Notes: generated by a model not told the origin, from the sequence alone. Counted from the stretch's first letter, positions 43,155 through 53,305 are shown. The stretch: 64,000 nt of DNA from Pseudoxanthomonas yeongjuensis (GCF_010093345.1 NZ_PDWT01000011.1:1-64000), one strand, 5' to 3'. Numbers and translations are program-made.

Positions 43155-43706
43155 ATGTACTCCCGCAGCAGCGAACCCGTCCAATTCGAGCGCGATTGCG
43201 CCGCCGTCCTGGTCCCGCAGGGCGACAGCGTCACCCTTCCGGCTGGCAGCTATGGCTACATCACCCAGGCCCTGGGCGGCAGCTATACGGTGTTCGTGGA
43301 AGGCAATCTGTTCCGCATCGCCGGCCAGGATGGCGACGCCATCGGCAAGGAGCCGGCCGAATCGCTGAGCCTGCCCGAGAACGCCAGCGACGATGAAGTC
43401 GAGGCCCTGGTCTGGCGGCAGTTGCGTACCTGCTTCGACCCCGAGATCCCGTTCAACATCGTCGACCTCGGTCTGGTCTACGAAGCCAACCTGCGCCACC
43501 GCGACGATGGCCAGCGCGAGGTGGAAGTGAAAATGACCCTCACCGCGCCCGGTTGCGGCATGGGCGAGATCCTGGTCGACGACGTGCGCAACAAGCTGGA
43601 ACTGATCCCGACCATCGTCGAGGCCGATGTGGAACTGGTGTTCGACCCGCCGTGGGGCCGGCACATGATGTCGGAAGCGGCGCGCCTCGAAACCGGGATG
43701 CTCTGA
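43155..43706 (+). CDS. sufT: Putative Fe-S cluster assembly protein SufT
   Basis: A 183-aa protein with a C-terminal DUF59/MIP18 domain: 'QLRTCFDPEIPFNIVDLGLVY', 'VKMTLTAPGCGMGEIL' with the conserved Cys, and 'FDPPWGRHMMSEAARLETGM'. The N-terminal 80 residues match the SufT extension. SufT helps Fe-S cluster assembly or maturation under high demand. No suf genes adjoin it. ATG 43155 begins MYSRSSEPVQF; further upstream ATGs lack conserved style. Confidence 0.92.
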   Translation: MYSRSSEPVQFERDCAAVLVPQGDSVTLPAGSYGYITQALGGSYTVFVEGNLFRIAGQDGDAIGKEPAESLSLPENASDDEVEALVWRQLRTCFDPEIPFNIVDLGLVYEANLRHRDDGQREVEVKMTLTAPGCGMGEILVDDVRNKLELIPTIVEADVELVFDPPWGRHMMSEAARLETGML

Positions 43707-44059
43707 CCAAGGCCCGACCCACGCCGCGCAATGCGGCGCGGTGCTGCAACATGCGGGCGCTTTTCGCCGGGTCTAGGCTCGATTTCTTCACGCGTCCGTC
43801 ACGCGATTCCGCCGTTCCTGAACGCGTGTTACCGATTACAGTCACATTTGTAACTATCGGCACGTAATCCACGTTCCGTTCCGCAGGATTCCCCACTGCA
43901 ACGTCTTGTGCGCATACCGCACGACAGTTAGGTTCGAGTCAGGGTGCAGGCAATCGCGCACCCCGGAAACGGAAGCCGTCGTCGACATCCCCCTGTCCAG
44001 TCACGGCTGCTTCCGGACTCGCCGCATCCGCGGCACCACCATCTGTAGAGGGAACTTCA
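43707..44059. other. Intergenic region with probable subtilase promoter
   Basis: 353 bp between sufT and the secreted protease. An AT-richer section (about 43820-43880) probably holds the promoter of the protease, but I cannot fix -35/-10 boxes. 'GAGGGAACTTCA' just before ATG 44060 provides the ribosome site. No gene seen. Confidence 0.5.
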
Positions 44060-46405
44060 ATGTCCGATGTCACAAAGCGTCGTCTGCGCTTGCATGTCCT
44101 GGCCAGCGCCACCGCTATCGCAATATCCTCGATGTGCGCACCCGCCATGGCGGCAGGTCGCGTGGATGTCAGTGGTCTGCATTCCCCCGAGCAACAGACT
44201 TTCGATCGCTTCATCGTGAAATACCGCGACGGCAGCAGCGAGCGCAGTAGTGCGGCCGCGCTGGACAGTTCCCTGAGGTCCGCCTCGTCCGCGATACCGA
44301 CGAAGTCCAGACGCGCGCTGGGGGTGAAATCGTTGCGCCGCCTTGCCATGGGTGCGGACGTGATCCTTTCCGACAGCAAGCTGGATCGCGTCGACGCCGA
44401 ATCGCTGATGCGCCAGCTGGCCAGCAATCCCAACGTCGAATACGTCGAAGTCGACAAGCTCAACAAGCCGCTGCTGACCCCGAACGATACCAACTACAGC
44501 CAGCAGTGGGGCTATCAGGATTCCGACGCCGGCATCCGCGCCAACGAGGCCTGGGATGTCACCAACGGCGCCGGTTCTGTGGTCGCGGTACTCGACACCG
44601 GCATCACCAACCATAGCGACCTCAACGCCAATATCCTGCCGGGCTACGACTTCATCATCGACACGAGCGTGTCGAACGACGGCAACGGCCGCGACAACGA
44701 CCCCAGCGATCCCGGCGATTGGGTCACCACCAACCAGTGCGGTGTCCATGCCGCACAGGGCTCAAGCTGGCATGGCACCCACGTCGCCGGCACCATCGCC
44801 GCGGTGACCAACAACGCCAAGGGCGTGGCGGGCGTCGCCTACGGCGCCAAAGTCGTTCCGGTGCGCGTGCTGGGCACCTGCGGTGGTTACGACTCCGACA
44901 TCGCCGACGCCATCATCTGGGCTTCCGGCGGTACGGTCAGCGGCGTTCCGGCCAACGCGAATCCGGCCGAAGTGATCAACCTCAGCCTTGGCGGTTCGGG
45001 CGCCTGCGGCTCCACCACACAGAGCGCGATCAATGGCGCGGTCGGCCGCGGCACTACCCTGGTCATCGCGGCAGGCAACGACAACACCAACGTGTCCAAT
45101 GCGTCGCCGGCCAATTGCGCCAACGTGGTGGCCGTGGGTTCGATCACCAGTACCGGCGCGCGTTCGAGCTTCTCCAACTATGGCGCGGGAGTGGACATCG
45201 CAGCACCCGGCTCGACCATCATGTCGACGCTCAATACCGGTACCACCACCCCGGGTTCGGAAACCTACGTCAACTACAGCGGCACGTCGATGGCGACGCC
45301 GCATGTGGCCGGCGTCGTGGCGCTGATCCAGGCCGTCTCGGCCACACCGAAAACCCCGGCCCAGGTCGAGGCATTGCTGAAGAGTTCGGCGCGTCCATTC
45401 CCGTCCACGCCTTCACAGCCGATCGGTGCCGGCATAGCCGATGCCAAGGCGGCGGTCGATGCGGCGGGCGGTGGCGGCGGCAATGTCGCGCCGGTGGCGA
45501 ACTTCAGTTCCTCGGCCAGCGGCCTGACCGTCAGCTTCACCGACACCTCCACCGACAGCGACGGCAGCATCGCCTCGCGCAGTTGGAACTTCGGCGACGG
45601 CACCACGTCCACGGCGACCAACCCGAGCAAGACTTATTCGGCGGCGGGCACCTACAGCGTCTCGCTGACGGTCACCGACAACGGCGGCGCGACCAACACC
45701 AAGACCGGTTCGGTCACGGTGAGCACGGGTGGCGGCGGCACGGTACTGGGCAACGGCGTTCCGGTCACCGGGCTGTCGGCGACCACCGGCAATTCGCTGA
45801 ACTACACCATGGTCGTGCCGGCGGGAGCTTCAAACTTGAGCTTCACCACCTCCGGCGGCACCGGCGACATGGATCTGTACGTCAGGTCCGGCAGCGCCCC
45901 GACGGATACGGTCTACGACTGCCGTCCGTACAAGACGGGCAATGCCGAAACCTGCACCTTCGCAACACCCACCGCGGGTACGTACTATGTGCGCCTGAAG
46001 GCCTATTCGTCCTTCTCCGGCGTGAGCCTGACCGGCAGTTACAGCACCGGCGGTGGCGGCGGCGCGCAGACGTACAGCAACGGCACCGATGTGGCCATCG
46101 GCGACAACTCCACGGTCAACAGCCCGATCACCGTGTCCGGCCGCAGCGGCAATGCCTCGGCCAGCACCCCGGTCGCGGTCAACATCGTGCACACCTACAA
46201 GGGCGACCTGAAGGTGGACCTGGTGGCGCCGGATGGCAGCGTGTACGTGCTGCACAACCGCAGCGGCGGCAGTACCGACAACATCAACACGACCTACACG
46301 GTGAATCTGTCGAGCGAAGCGTTGAACGGCACCTGGAACCTGCGCGTCAACGACAACGCCGGCGGCGATACCGGTTACATCAACAGCTGGAGCATCACCT
46401 TCTGA
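44060..46405 (+). CDS. Secreted subtilisin-like serine protease with PKD, PPC and P domains
   Basis: A 781-aa S8 peptidase. Signal peptide 1-32, propeptide about 42-140, catalytic domain about 150-465 with the triad D179 ('AVLDTGI'), H238 ('HGTHVAG') and S410 ('GTSMATPHVAG') plus oxyanion N340. Then Gly-rich linker, PKD domain (476-555), Gly linker, pre-peptidase C-terminal domain (about 563-662), Gly linker and a proprotein-convertase P domain (671-781). Extracellular, probably exported by Sec and a type II system. A strong terminator follows 25 bp after the stop. Same-family proteases of Lysobacter and Xanthomonas share this plan. Confidence 0.96.
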   Translation: MSDVTKRRLRLHVLASATAIAISSMCAPAMAAGRVDVSGLHSPEQQTFDRFIVKYRDGSSERSSAAALDSSLRSASSAIPTKSRRALGVKSLRRLAMGADVILSDSKLDRVDAESLMRQLASNPNVEYVEVDKLNKPLLTPNDTNYSQQWGYQDSDAGIRANEAWDVTNGAGSVVAVLDTGITNHSDLNANILPGYDFIIDTSVSNDGNGRDNDPSDPGDWVTTNQCGVHAAQGSSWHGTHVAGTIAAVTNNAKGVAGVAYGAKVVPVRVLGTCGGYDSDIADAIIWASGGTVSGVPANANPAEVINLSLGGSGACGSTTQSAINGAVGRGTTLVIAAGNDNTNVSNASPANCANVVAVGSITSTGARSSFSNYGAGVDIAAPGSTIMSTLNTGTTTPGSETYVNYSGTSMATPHVAGVVALIQAVSATPKTPAQVEALLKSSARPFPSTPSQPIGAGIADAKAAVDAAGGGGGNVAPVANFSSSASGLTVSFTDTSTDSDGSIASRSWNFGDGTTSTATNPSKTYSAAGTYSVSLTVTDNGGATNTKTGSVTVSTGGGGTVLGNGVPVTGLSATTGNSLNYTMVVPAGASNLSFTTSGGTGDMDLYVRSGSAPTDTVYDCRPYKTGNAETCTFATPTAGTYYVRLKAYSSFSGVSLTGSYSTGGGGGAQTYSNGTDVAIGDNSTVNSPITVSGRSGNASASTPVAVNIVHTYKGDLKVDLVAPDGSVYVLHNRSGGSTDNINTTYTVNLSSEALNGTWNLRVNDNAGGDTGYINSWSITF

Positions 46406-46428
46406 TCGATTGATCGATCGGTTGTGCG

Positions 46429-46463
46429 AAAAAAGAACCCCGGCTTCGGCCGGGGTTCTTTTT
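46429..46463 (+). terminator. Rho-independent terminator after the subtilase
   Basis: AAAAAAGAACCCCGGC, loop TTCG, GCCGGGGTTCTTTTT: a GC-rich stem flanked by A and T runs. It ends the protease transcript. A GTAG palindrome begins at 46465. Confidence 0.92.
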
Positions 46464-46464
46464 C

Positions 46465-46542
46465 GTAGGAGCGCCCCTTGGGCGCGATGCTTTTATGCCG
46501 GCTACGACACGAAAGAGCATCGCGCCCAAGGGGCGCTCCTAC
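46465..46542. repeat. GTAG palindrome, family A
   Basis: Perfect 26-bp arms (GTAGGAGCGCCCCTTGGGCG CGATGC and its reverse complement), identical to those at 577-657. It lies between the subtilase and the convergent asparaginase gene. Confidence 0.9.
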
Positions 46543-46547
46543 GGGAT

Positions 46548-47036
46548 TCAGCCGGCCGCCTCGAAGCGATTCGCATCCACGTTCTTGCGCACTTTGGCCG
46601 GATCCCAGATGCGCCCGTTCATGGCGATGTACACGCCCGGAGGCAGGGACTGCACCGCGCCGATCGCACAGCCGATGTTGAACTCGGCATCCGAGCCGCG
46701 GAAGCGCGCCGGGCTCAGTGCGCCGGTCATCACGATGGTCTTGTCCTCGATCGACTTCAACACCGCGCCGGTCTGCACCATGCTGTCGGTGCCGTGGGTG
46801 ACCAGCACGTGGCGGGCCGACTGTGCGGCGATGGTGGCGCGGATCAGCTCGCGGTCGGCGTCGGTGATGTGCAGCGAGTCCTTGCGCAGGATCGGTATGA
46901 CGGTGAAGCGGAAGGTCACGCCCAGTTCGCGCAGGATCATGCCGATCTGCGGATCGCCGATCTGGTAGTCGGACTTGTCGTCGAAATAGATCTTGTCGAT
47001 GGTGCCACCGGTGGTGACGATCAGCAGTTCTTCCAT
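46548..47036 (-). CDS. Asparaginase-type N-terminal domain protein (stand-alone)
   Basis: A 162-aa protein equal to the N-terminal domain of L-asparaginase. Both catalytic triads seem present: T12 in 'TTGGTID' and T83-D84 in 'VTHGTDSM'. The C-terminal domain of the usual ~330-aa enzyme, which supplies a residue to the neighbour's active site, is missing; a short open frame or frameshift was looked for and not found. Stand-alone forms of about 160 aa are known in proteobacteria. Activity is not certain. Confidence 0.85.
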   Translation of the reverse strand: MEELLIVTTGGTIDKIYFDDKSDYQIGDPQIGMILRELGVTFRFTVIPILRKDSLHITDADRELIRATIAAQSARHVLVTHGTDSMVQTGAVLKSIEDKTIVMTGALSPARFRGSDAEFNIGCAIGAVQSLPPGVYIAMNGRIWDPAKVRKNVDANRFEAAG

Positions 47037-47105
47037 CCAGCGTTCACTCCTGCAGTTCGATATCGTGGCCAACGCTCGATTATCCGCGTTCGGCCAGGTG
47101 GGTGC

Positions 47106-48064
<959 letters not shown>

Positions 48065-48113
48065 CTAGTATCGGCGATGTCGCCCGCTTCGCGCATCGGG
48101 TAACCTTCGGCCA

Positions 48114-49391
48114 ATGGAACCGCTGGATACCGTGAATCGCTGGACCGACCGCATGCGCGACCGCGCGCGCGCCGGCACCTTCACCCGCTTCCTGGCCAAG
48201 CGATTCCTCGATGATCGCCTGTTCCAGTCGGCGGCGGCCCTGGCCTACACCACGCTGTTCGCGCTGGTGCCGCTGGTGATGGTGGTGTTCGGGGTGCTGT
48301 CCGCGTTCCCCGTGTTCGATGAGTGGAGCAAGCAGCTCAGCGATTACATCTTCTCCAATTTCGTGCCAAGCGCCGCGAGTTCGGTGCAGGAGAAACTGAT
48401 CGAATTCTCGGACAACGCCAAGAAACTGACCGCTGCGGGCGTGATTGCTCTGGTCATTTCGCTGCTGATTACCCTGAACAGCGTCGAGACCACCTTCAAC
48501 AGGATCTGGCGGGTGACCACGTCGCGTCCGAAATTCAGCCGCTTCTTGGTGTACTGGACGGTATTGACCCTCGGTGCAATGGTTGCCGCCGCCTCGCTGG
48601 CCATTTCCGCCAGGTTCTACGCCTTGCCGATATTCGCCACGAACGAGGGCAAGGTACTTGCGACCCTGTCGCTGACCATAGCCCCCGTGCTGATAGAACT
48701 CGCGGCCATCACCGCCATCTATCGGGTGGTGCCCCACCGGACTATCAAACTGCGTTACGCGGTGGCGGGCGCACTGCTGGCGACGCTGTTGCTGGAGTCG
48801 ATAAAATGGGGCCTGGGCTTATACCTGGGTACCTTCAACTCCTACGCGACGATCTACGGAACGGTCGCGGTGGCCCCCATTCTGCTGTTGTGGATATACC
48901 TGTGCTGGGTGGCGATCCTGCTGGGCGCTTCGTTCGCTTCGTCGATCGCCGCGTTCCGTTACCAGCCAGTATCGATGCGCTTGCCGCTCGGTTACGAGAT
49001 CTATGGCCTGTTGCGCTTGCTGGGTCGTTTCGATGCGGCGCGTGCACAAGGCAAAGGCCTGCATAGCGATCAGATCCTCGAACTGGAACCGATGCTCACC
49101 GATTCACTGGTGCAGCAGATCCTGGGCCAGCTGGCCGATATCAACCTGTTGCGCCGGGACGAGCAGGGCGAGTGGCTGCTGGCCCGCGACCTGGACAGCA
49201 TGACCGTGTGCGACCTGTACGAGGCCTGCCAGCTGCGCATCCCGGTGGCCGAGGCGCACCTGCCCTGCCAGGACGACGCGCTGGGCATCGCCGCGCGCGA
49301 TGCGCTGGACCAGCTGCGGGTGCCGCTGCGCGAAGTGCTCAAGCGCAAGGTCAGCGACATCTACGCGCAGCAACCAGAGGGCAAGGCATGA
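48114..49391 (+). CDS. YihY/BrkB family inner-membrane protein
   Basis: A 425-aa protein: the first 280 residues have about six membrane helices with the family patterns 'ALAYTTLFALVPLVMVVFGVL', 'TFNRIWRV', 'GTFNSYATIYGTVAVAPILLLWIYLCW'. The last 130 residues form a soluble winged-helix-like domain ('LEPMLTDSLVQQILGQLADI...LLARDLDSMTVCDLYE'). The family was once called RNase BN in error; its real role is open, perhaps transport. Its stop overlaps the TlpA-like gene start. Confidence 0.92.
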   Translation: MEPLDTVNRWTDRMRDRARAGTFTRFLAKRFLDDRLFQSAAALAYTTLFALVPLVMVVFGVLSAFPVFDEWSKQLSDYIFSNFVPSAASSVQEKLIEFSDNAKKLTAAGVIALVISLLITLNSVETTFNRIWRVTTSRPKFSRFLVYWTVLTLGAMVAAASLAISARFYALPIFATNEGKVLATLSLTIAPVLIELAAITAIYRVVPHRTIKLRYAVAGALLATLLLESIKWGLGLYLGTFNSYATIYGTVAVAPILLLWIYLCWVAILLGASFASSIAAFRYQPVSMRLPLGYEIYGLLRLLGRFDAARAQGKGLHSDQILELEPMLTDSLVQQILGQLADINLLRRDEQGEWLLARDLDSMTVCDLYEACQLRIPVAEAHLPCQDDALGIAARDALDQLRVPLREVLKRKVSDIYAQQPEGKA

Positions 49392-49951
49392 AATCACGGG
49401 TTCTTTTCTGCGGCCTGGCGCTGCTGGCGCTGGTCGCCTGCAAGCGCGAAGCAGCCGCCAACCAGGCCGCCGCGACGCCGCCGGTGCTTGCGGTACCCGC
49501 GACCCCGGCCACTTCAAGCCCGACTACCGCGGAAATCCCGCTGCTGAAGGTCGTTACCGTGGAAGGCAAGCCGTACGAGCTGGCCGCGCATCGCGACAAG
49601 TGGGTGGTGGTGAATTTCTGGGCGACCTGGTGCGCGCCGTGCATCAAGGAAATGCCGGAACTGTCCGCGTTCGACAAGGCGCGCGACGATGTCGAAGTCA
49701 TCGGCCTGGCCTACGAGGAGATCGAGCCGCAGGCGATGCGCGATTTCCTCAAGCAGCGTCCGGTGGTCTATCCGGTCGCGATCCTGGACGTGTATTCGCC
49801 GCCTGCGGATTTCGCCACGCCACGCGGCTTGCCGATGACTTTCCTGATCGCGCCCGGCGGCAAGGTGGCCAAGCAGTTCATCGGCCCGGTCACGGCGCAT
49901 GAGATCGATGCGGCCATCGTGGCGGCGGGCGGGCCTAAAGCGGAAGCCTGA
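49388..49951 (+). CDS. TlpA-like thioredoxin-fold lipoprotein
   Basis: A 187-aa predicted lipoprotein: lipobox 'LVAC' with C18, Ala/Pro/Thr linker (20-50), then a TlpA/ResA thioredoxin domain with the active-site pair C82/C85 in '[13 protein letters not shown]' and the cis-Pro region '[13 protein letters not shown]'. Probably a periplasmic thiol-disulfide reductant. It overlaps the yihY stop by 4 bp and the acyP start by 1 bp, so three genes form one unit. Confidence 0.92.
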   Translation: MKSRVLFCGLALLALVACKREAAANQAAATPPVLAVPATPATSSPTTAEIPLLKVVTVEGKPYELAAHRDKWVVVNFWATWCAPCIKEMPELSAFDKARDDVEVIGLAYEEIEPQAMRDFLKQRPVVYPVAILDVYSPPADFATPRGLPMTFLIAPGGKVAKQFIGPVTAHEIDAAIVAAGGPKAEA

Positions 49952-50217
49952 TGGCCGCAGCGCGCTTCCTGGTCAGCGGCAAGGTACAGGGCGTGTTCTT
50001 CCGCGCATCGACACGGGAGCAGGCACTGGAACTGGGACTGTCAGGGCATGCCATCAACCTGGACGACGGCCGCGTGGAAGTGGTCGCGGAAGGTGCTGGC
50101 GAAGCGGTGGAAGCCTTGGCTTCCTGGCTGCGACACGGACCGCCGATGGCGCGGGTGGAGGGTGTGGAGCGTAGCGACTGCGAGGAGTGTCGTGTCCCAG
50201 GATTCAGCATCGGCTGA
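49951..50217 (+). CDS. acyP: Acylphosphatase
   Basis: An 88-aa enzyme that hydrolyses the acyl-phosphate bond of, for example, acetyl or carbamoyl phosphate. The catalytic Arg R18 is in '[10 protein letters not shown]', and N36 in '[12 protein letters not shown]'. Family length. Its ATG shares the last base of the preceding stop. A bidirectional terminator lies 24 bp after the stop. Confidence 0.94.
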   Translation: MAAARFLVSGKVQGVFFRASTREQALELGLSGHAINLDDGRVEVVAEGAGEAVEALASWLRHGPPMARVEGVERSDCEECRVPGFSIG

Positions 50218-50240
50218 TCGCGCGACCCCATGCGATCGCA

Positions 50241-50276
50241 AACAAAAACGGCGGCCCGAAGGTCGCCGTTTTTGTT
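50241..50276. terminator. Bidirectional terminator
   Basis: AACAAAAACGGCG (50241-50253) and CGCCGTTTTTGTT (50264-50276) form a perfect 13-bp stem with A and T runs on either side. It serves acyP on the plus strand and the hypothetical gene at 50301 on the minus strand. Confidence 0.9.
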
Positions 50277-50300
50277 GATGGGGCCGGAAAGCGGCGGAGA

Positions 50301-50960
50301 TCAGTGGCCTTTTCCGTTGCCCTTGTCCTTGCCTTGTCCCTTGCCTTGCTTGCCCTGATCGCTCTTCCCTTTGCCCTGGCCGTGGTCACTGGATGCCTTG
50401 GGCGGCTTGCCGGAGTGCGCGGCCCCGCCGTTGCCCTGGGCGCGACCGCCCTGTGCGGATTTCTTGCCCGGACCATGCTTGGACCAGTCCACGTGGACGT
50501 TGCGGTCCACCGCGACCGGATAGCCCCAGCGGTCATAGGTATTCGAAAAACCGTTCTTGAGCCGATGGAATTGCGCCGAGCCGGGCTTGATGCCCATGCG
50601 CTTGGCGATCGCGCCCCAGCCCTGGCCGGGATTGCGGTCGTATTCGCGCACCACGTTGACGCAGGGAACGCCCAGCACATGGGCGATGGAGCAGGCGTAG
50701 TAGATGTCGCCCGCGGACCAGCGGCGATCGAACAGGTCGACGATCAACGAGCGCGGCGCGCCGTAATAACCGGTCATCTCACCGATGAAGGGTTCGCGGT
50801 AACGGGAGCCGTAATCGTTGATCTCGCCGAGGCGGGTATCCACCCAAAGGTCGCCGGAACGGAAGTTGTAGCCCACTACTTGCGCTTGCGCCGCCGAGGC
50901 CGCGAACAGCAGGCCCAGGGACAACACCAGCGCGGAAACAGGTCGTTTGCCGTATTGCAT
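50301..50960 (-). CDS. Secreted protein with Lys/Gly-rich C-terminal tail, function unknown
   Basis: A 219-aa protein with a signal peptide (1-26, 'LLFAASAAQAQ'). The mature N-terminal 130 residues contain 'VGYNFRSGDLWVDTRLGEINDYG', 'GEMTGYYGAPRSLIVDLF' and 'NPGQGWGAIAKRMGIKPGSA'. From about residue 163 the tail is low complexity, rich in Gly, Lys, Gln and His ('GQGKGKSDQGKQGKGQGKDK'), strongly basic and probably disordered, perhaps binding anionic polymers. Family not recognised. Confidence 0.75.
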   Translation of the reverse strand: MQYGKRPVSALVLSLGLLFAASAAQAQVVGYNFRSGDLWVDTRLGEINDYGSRYREPFIGEMTGYYGAPRSLIVDLFDRRWSAGDIYYACSIAHVLGVPCVNVVREYDRNPGQGWGAIAKRMGIKPGSAQFHRLKNGFSNTYDRWGYPVAVDRNVHVDWSKHGPGKKSAQGGRAQGNGGAAHSGKPPKASSDHGQGKGKSDQGKQGKGQGKDKGNGKGH

Positions 50961-51193
50961 GAGTCAGCTCCTTTGAGATGGCGAGGCGGAAGTGTCGTGC
51001 CGCATGCGTGAATGCTACCTAAGCCCGGGCTGGCATGAGCGGCAGGTGACGTGCGGCGTCCAGATAGGGGCCCGGACCCCGCCGGCGGCGATCGGAATAG
51101 CTGGCCAGGCGAGGCGTGGTATTGCCCCCGCTCCGACCCTCCTGCCTTTGCTTGAGGACCCTGAGCGGGTGCGTCCCGCGACTGGTTCCGGAC

Positions 51194-51226
51194 AAAAGAA
51201 AACGGGCACCTCGCGATGCCCGTTTC
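51194..51226 (-). terminator. Terminator of the chitinase gene
   Basis: On the minus strand AAACGGGCA / TGCCCGTTT pair around an 8-base loop, followed by TTTTCTTTT. It lies 20 bp beyond the chitinase stop. Confidence 0.88.
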
Positions 51227-51247
51227 CTGCTTCCGGCCGGTGCCGGG

Positions 51248-53305
51248 TTATTGCAGGCCGTTGCCTACCGCCTTGGCCAGCGTGCCGTTGGCATCGTCGC
51301 CGCTGAACTCCCAGAAGAACGCGCCACCCAGGTTCTGCGCCTTCACGTAGTTCATCTTCTCGGTGATCATCGCCGGCGTGTCGTAGCTCCAGAACGTGTT
51401 GCCGTCGTATTTCCAGGTCGCCCTTGCGTTCGCGTCGGTGTAGACCGTGCCGGGCCGATCCTTCAGTACCTTGTAGTCCTCGTTGCCTGCTTCATAAGTG
51501 CCCGGCGCGGCGCTGCCGCTCTGGTACAGGCCGTTGTTGACGTTGGCCACGTTGGTCCAGCCGCGGCCGTAGAAGCCGATGCCCAGGTTCAACTTGCTGG
51601 CCGGGACGCCGCGCTCCAGGAATGCCTCGATCGCATCGTTGCTGTTGTAGAACCTGACATCGCCCGTGGATGGATCGTTGGGCGAAGCGAACAGACCCGA
51701 ATGGTGGTTGGTCCTGGGTTCGAAAGCACCGTGGAAGTCGTAGGTCATTACGTTGATGAAATCCAGATACTGGTGGTACTGGCCCGGATCGGTGGCGGCG
51801 ATCTTGTCCACGCCCGCGCCCGGTGCGATGGTCAGCAGCAGGCCCGGACGCACCAGGTTGAGCTGGCGACGGAACTCGGCCAGCAAGCCGGTGAAGTTGG
51901 CGCGATCCTCGGCACCGCCGCAGGCGATGCCGCAGGCATTGGGGTATTCCCAATCGATGTCGATGCCGTCGAACACGCCGGCCGCGGCACCCGTGCCGCC
52001 CGCGCCGTCGGTGACCGGCAGATTGCCCTTGATGTAGGCGTTGATGCACGAAGTCACGAACGCCACCCGGTTCTCAGGCCGTGCCGCGCTGGCGAAACCG
52101 CGCGACCAGGTCCAACCGCCCAACGAGATCAGCACCTTGATGTTCGGATACTTGGCCTTGAGCTGCTTGAGCTGGTTCCAGTTGCCGCGCAACGGCTGGT
52201 CCCAGGTATCGGCCACGCCACTGACGCTTTCGGCGGCGCTGAAGGCCTTGCTGTAGTCGGCGAAGGCATCGCCGCCGGCACCGGTCGATTCGTTCGACGG
52301 AATGGTCAGGCCTACTTCGCAGATATTGTTGCGCACATTGCCGAAGGCATAGTTGATGTGAGTCAGCTTGGCCGCGGAACCGCTGGTGTCGATGTTCTTC
52401 ACCCGATAGTTGCGTCCATAGATGCCCCACTGGGCGAAATAGCCGAGCACGCGCTTGCTGCCGCCACCGCCACCCGTAGCGGAGGTGGTCACGCTGATCT
52501 GCGTGCCTTGCGCGGAAGGGTTGCCGGCGTTGTCGCGGGCACGCACGCGATAGGTGTAGGCGGTGGAAGCCGCCAGGCCCGAATCCGTGTAGCCGGTGCT
52601 GGTGGAGGAACCGGCGAGACCGCCATTGCGGTACACGTCGTAACCGGCCACACCGCTGCCTCCGGCATTGTCGGTGGAAGCGTTCCAGGACAGGGTGACG
52701 CTGGAGGAGGTCTTGCTGGGCGACGCAAGTCCCGTGGGTACGCTGGGTGCAGTGGTGTCCGGATTCTGCACATTGTTGACGGTGATGTTGACCAGTGCGG
52801 AGGTGCCGGTGGCGCCGCTGTTGTCGGTGGCCACGGCCTTCAATGCGTAGCTGCCCGCGGTGGCATTGCTCCAGGTCGCGCTGTACGGCGCACTGGTATC
52901 GACGCCGAGCGAAGTCGTGCCGCGGAAGAACTGCACCTGGATGACGGTTCCGTCGCTGTCGGCGGCATTGGCCGAGACGGTGATGGTCGCGCCGGCGTTG
53001 TAAGTCGCATTGTTCGCCGGGGCAGTCAGCGCGGCGGTCGGCGGCTGGTTGCCGCCGCCGGTGCCGCAGGTGCCGAGGTCCTGGTACCAGCCGCAACTGG
53101 TGCAGTAGGTGGGCGATGCGTTCCAGATCGGTATCAGCGCCGAATACAGTCGACCCTGGTAAACCAGACGGTCGCCCGGGTTGTAGATGGTCGACGCGTT
53201 CCACGCGGCTACACCGGTGCAACTGACGCTTTGCGCCTGTGCGGTACTCATCCACGCCGCCAGCAGACAGCCTGCCAGCAACGCCTTCATTACTCTGATG
53301 CTCAT
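51248..53305 (-). CDS. Secreted GH18 chitinase with CBM5/12, Ig-like and FN3 modules
   Basis: A 685-aa enzyme. Signal peptide 1-25 (ending TAQAQ); carbohydrate-binding module CBM5/12 about 29-80 ('AWNASTIYNPGDRLVYQGRLY', Trp/Tyr rich); Ig-like domain 87-178; FN3 187-275; Gly linker; GH18 catalytic domain from about 285 with the D446-x-x-D449-x-D451-x-E453 signature ('FDGIDIDWEYP'), E453 being the proton donor. Degrades chitin outside the cell. GGGAGA before ATG 53305 and a good terminator after the stop suggest a single-gene unit. Confidence 0.96.
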   Translation of the reverse strand: MSIRVMKALLAGCLLAAWMSTAQAQSVSCTGVAAWNASTIYNPGDRLVYQGRLYSALIPIWNASPTYCTSCGWYQDLGTCGTGGGNQPPTAALTAPANNATYNAGATITVSANAADSDGTVIQVQFFRGTTSLGVDTSAPYSATWSNATAGSYALKAVATDNSGATGTSALVNITVNNVQNPDTTAPSVPTGLASPSKTSSSVTLSWNASTDNAGGSGVAGYDVYRNGGLAGSSTSTGYTDSGLAASTAYTYRVRARDNAGNPSAQGTQISVTTSATGGGGGSKRVLGYFAQWGIYGRNYRVKNIDTSGSAAKLTHINYAFGNVRNNICEVGLTIPSNESTGAGGDAFADYSKAFSAAESVSGVADTWDQPLRGNWNQLKQLKAKYPNIKVLISLGGWTWSRGFASAARPENRVAFVTSCINAYIKGNLPVTDGAGGTGAAAGVFDGIDIDWEYPNACGIACGGAEDRANFTGLLAEFRRQLNLVRPGLLLTIAPGAGVDKIAATDPGQYHQYLDFINVMTYDFHGAFEPRTNHHSGLFASPNDPSTGDVRFYNSNDAIEAFLERGVPASKLNLGIGFYGRGWTNVANVNNGLYQSGSAAPGTYEAGNEDYKVLKDRPGTVYTDANARATWKYDGNTFWSYDTPAMITEKMNYVKAQNLGGAFFWEFSGDDANGTLAKAVGNGLQ

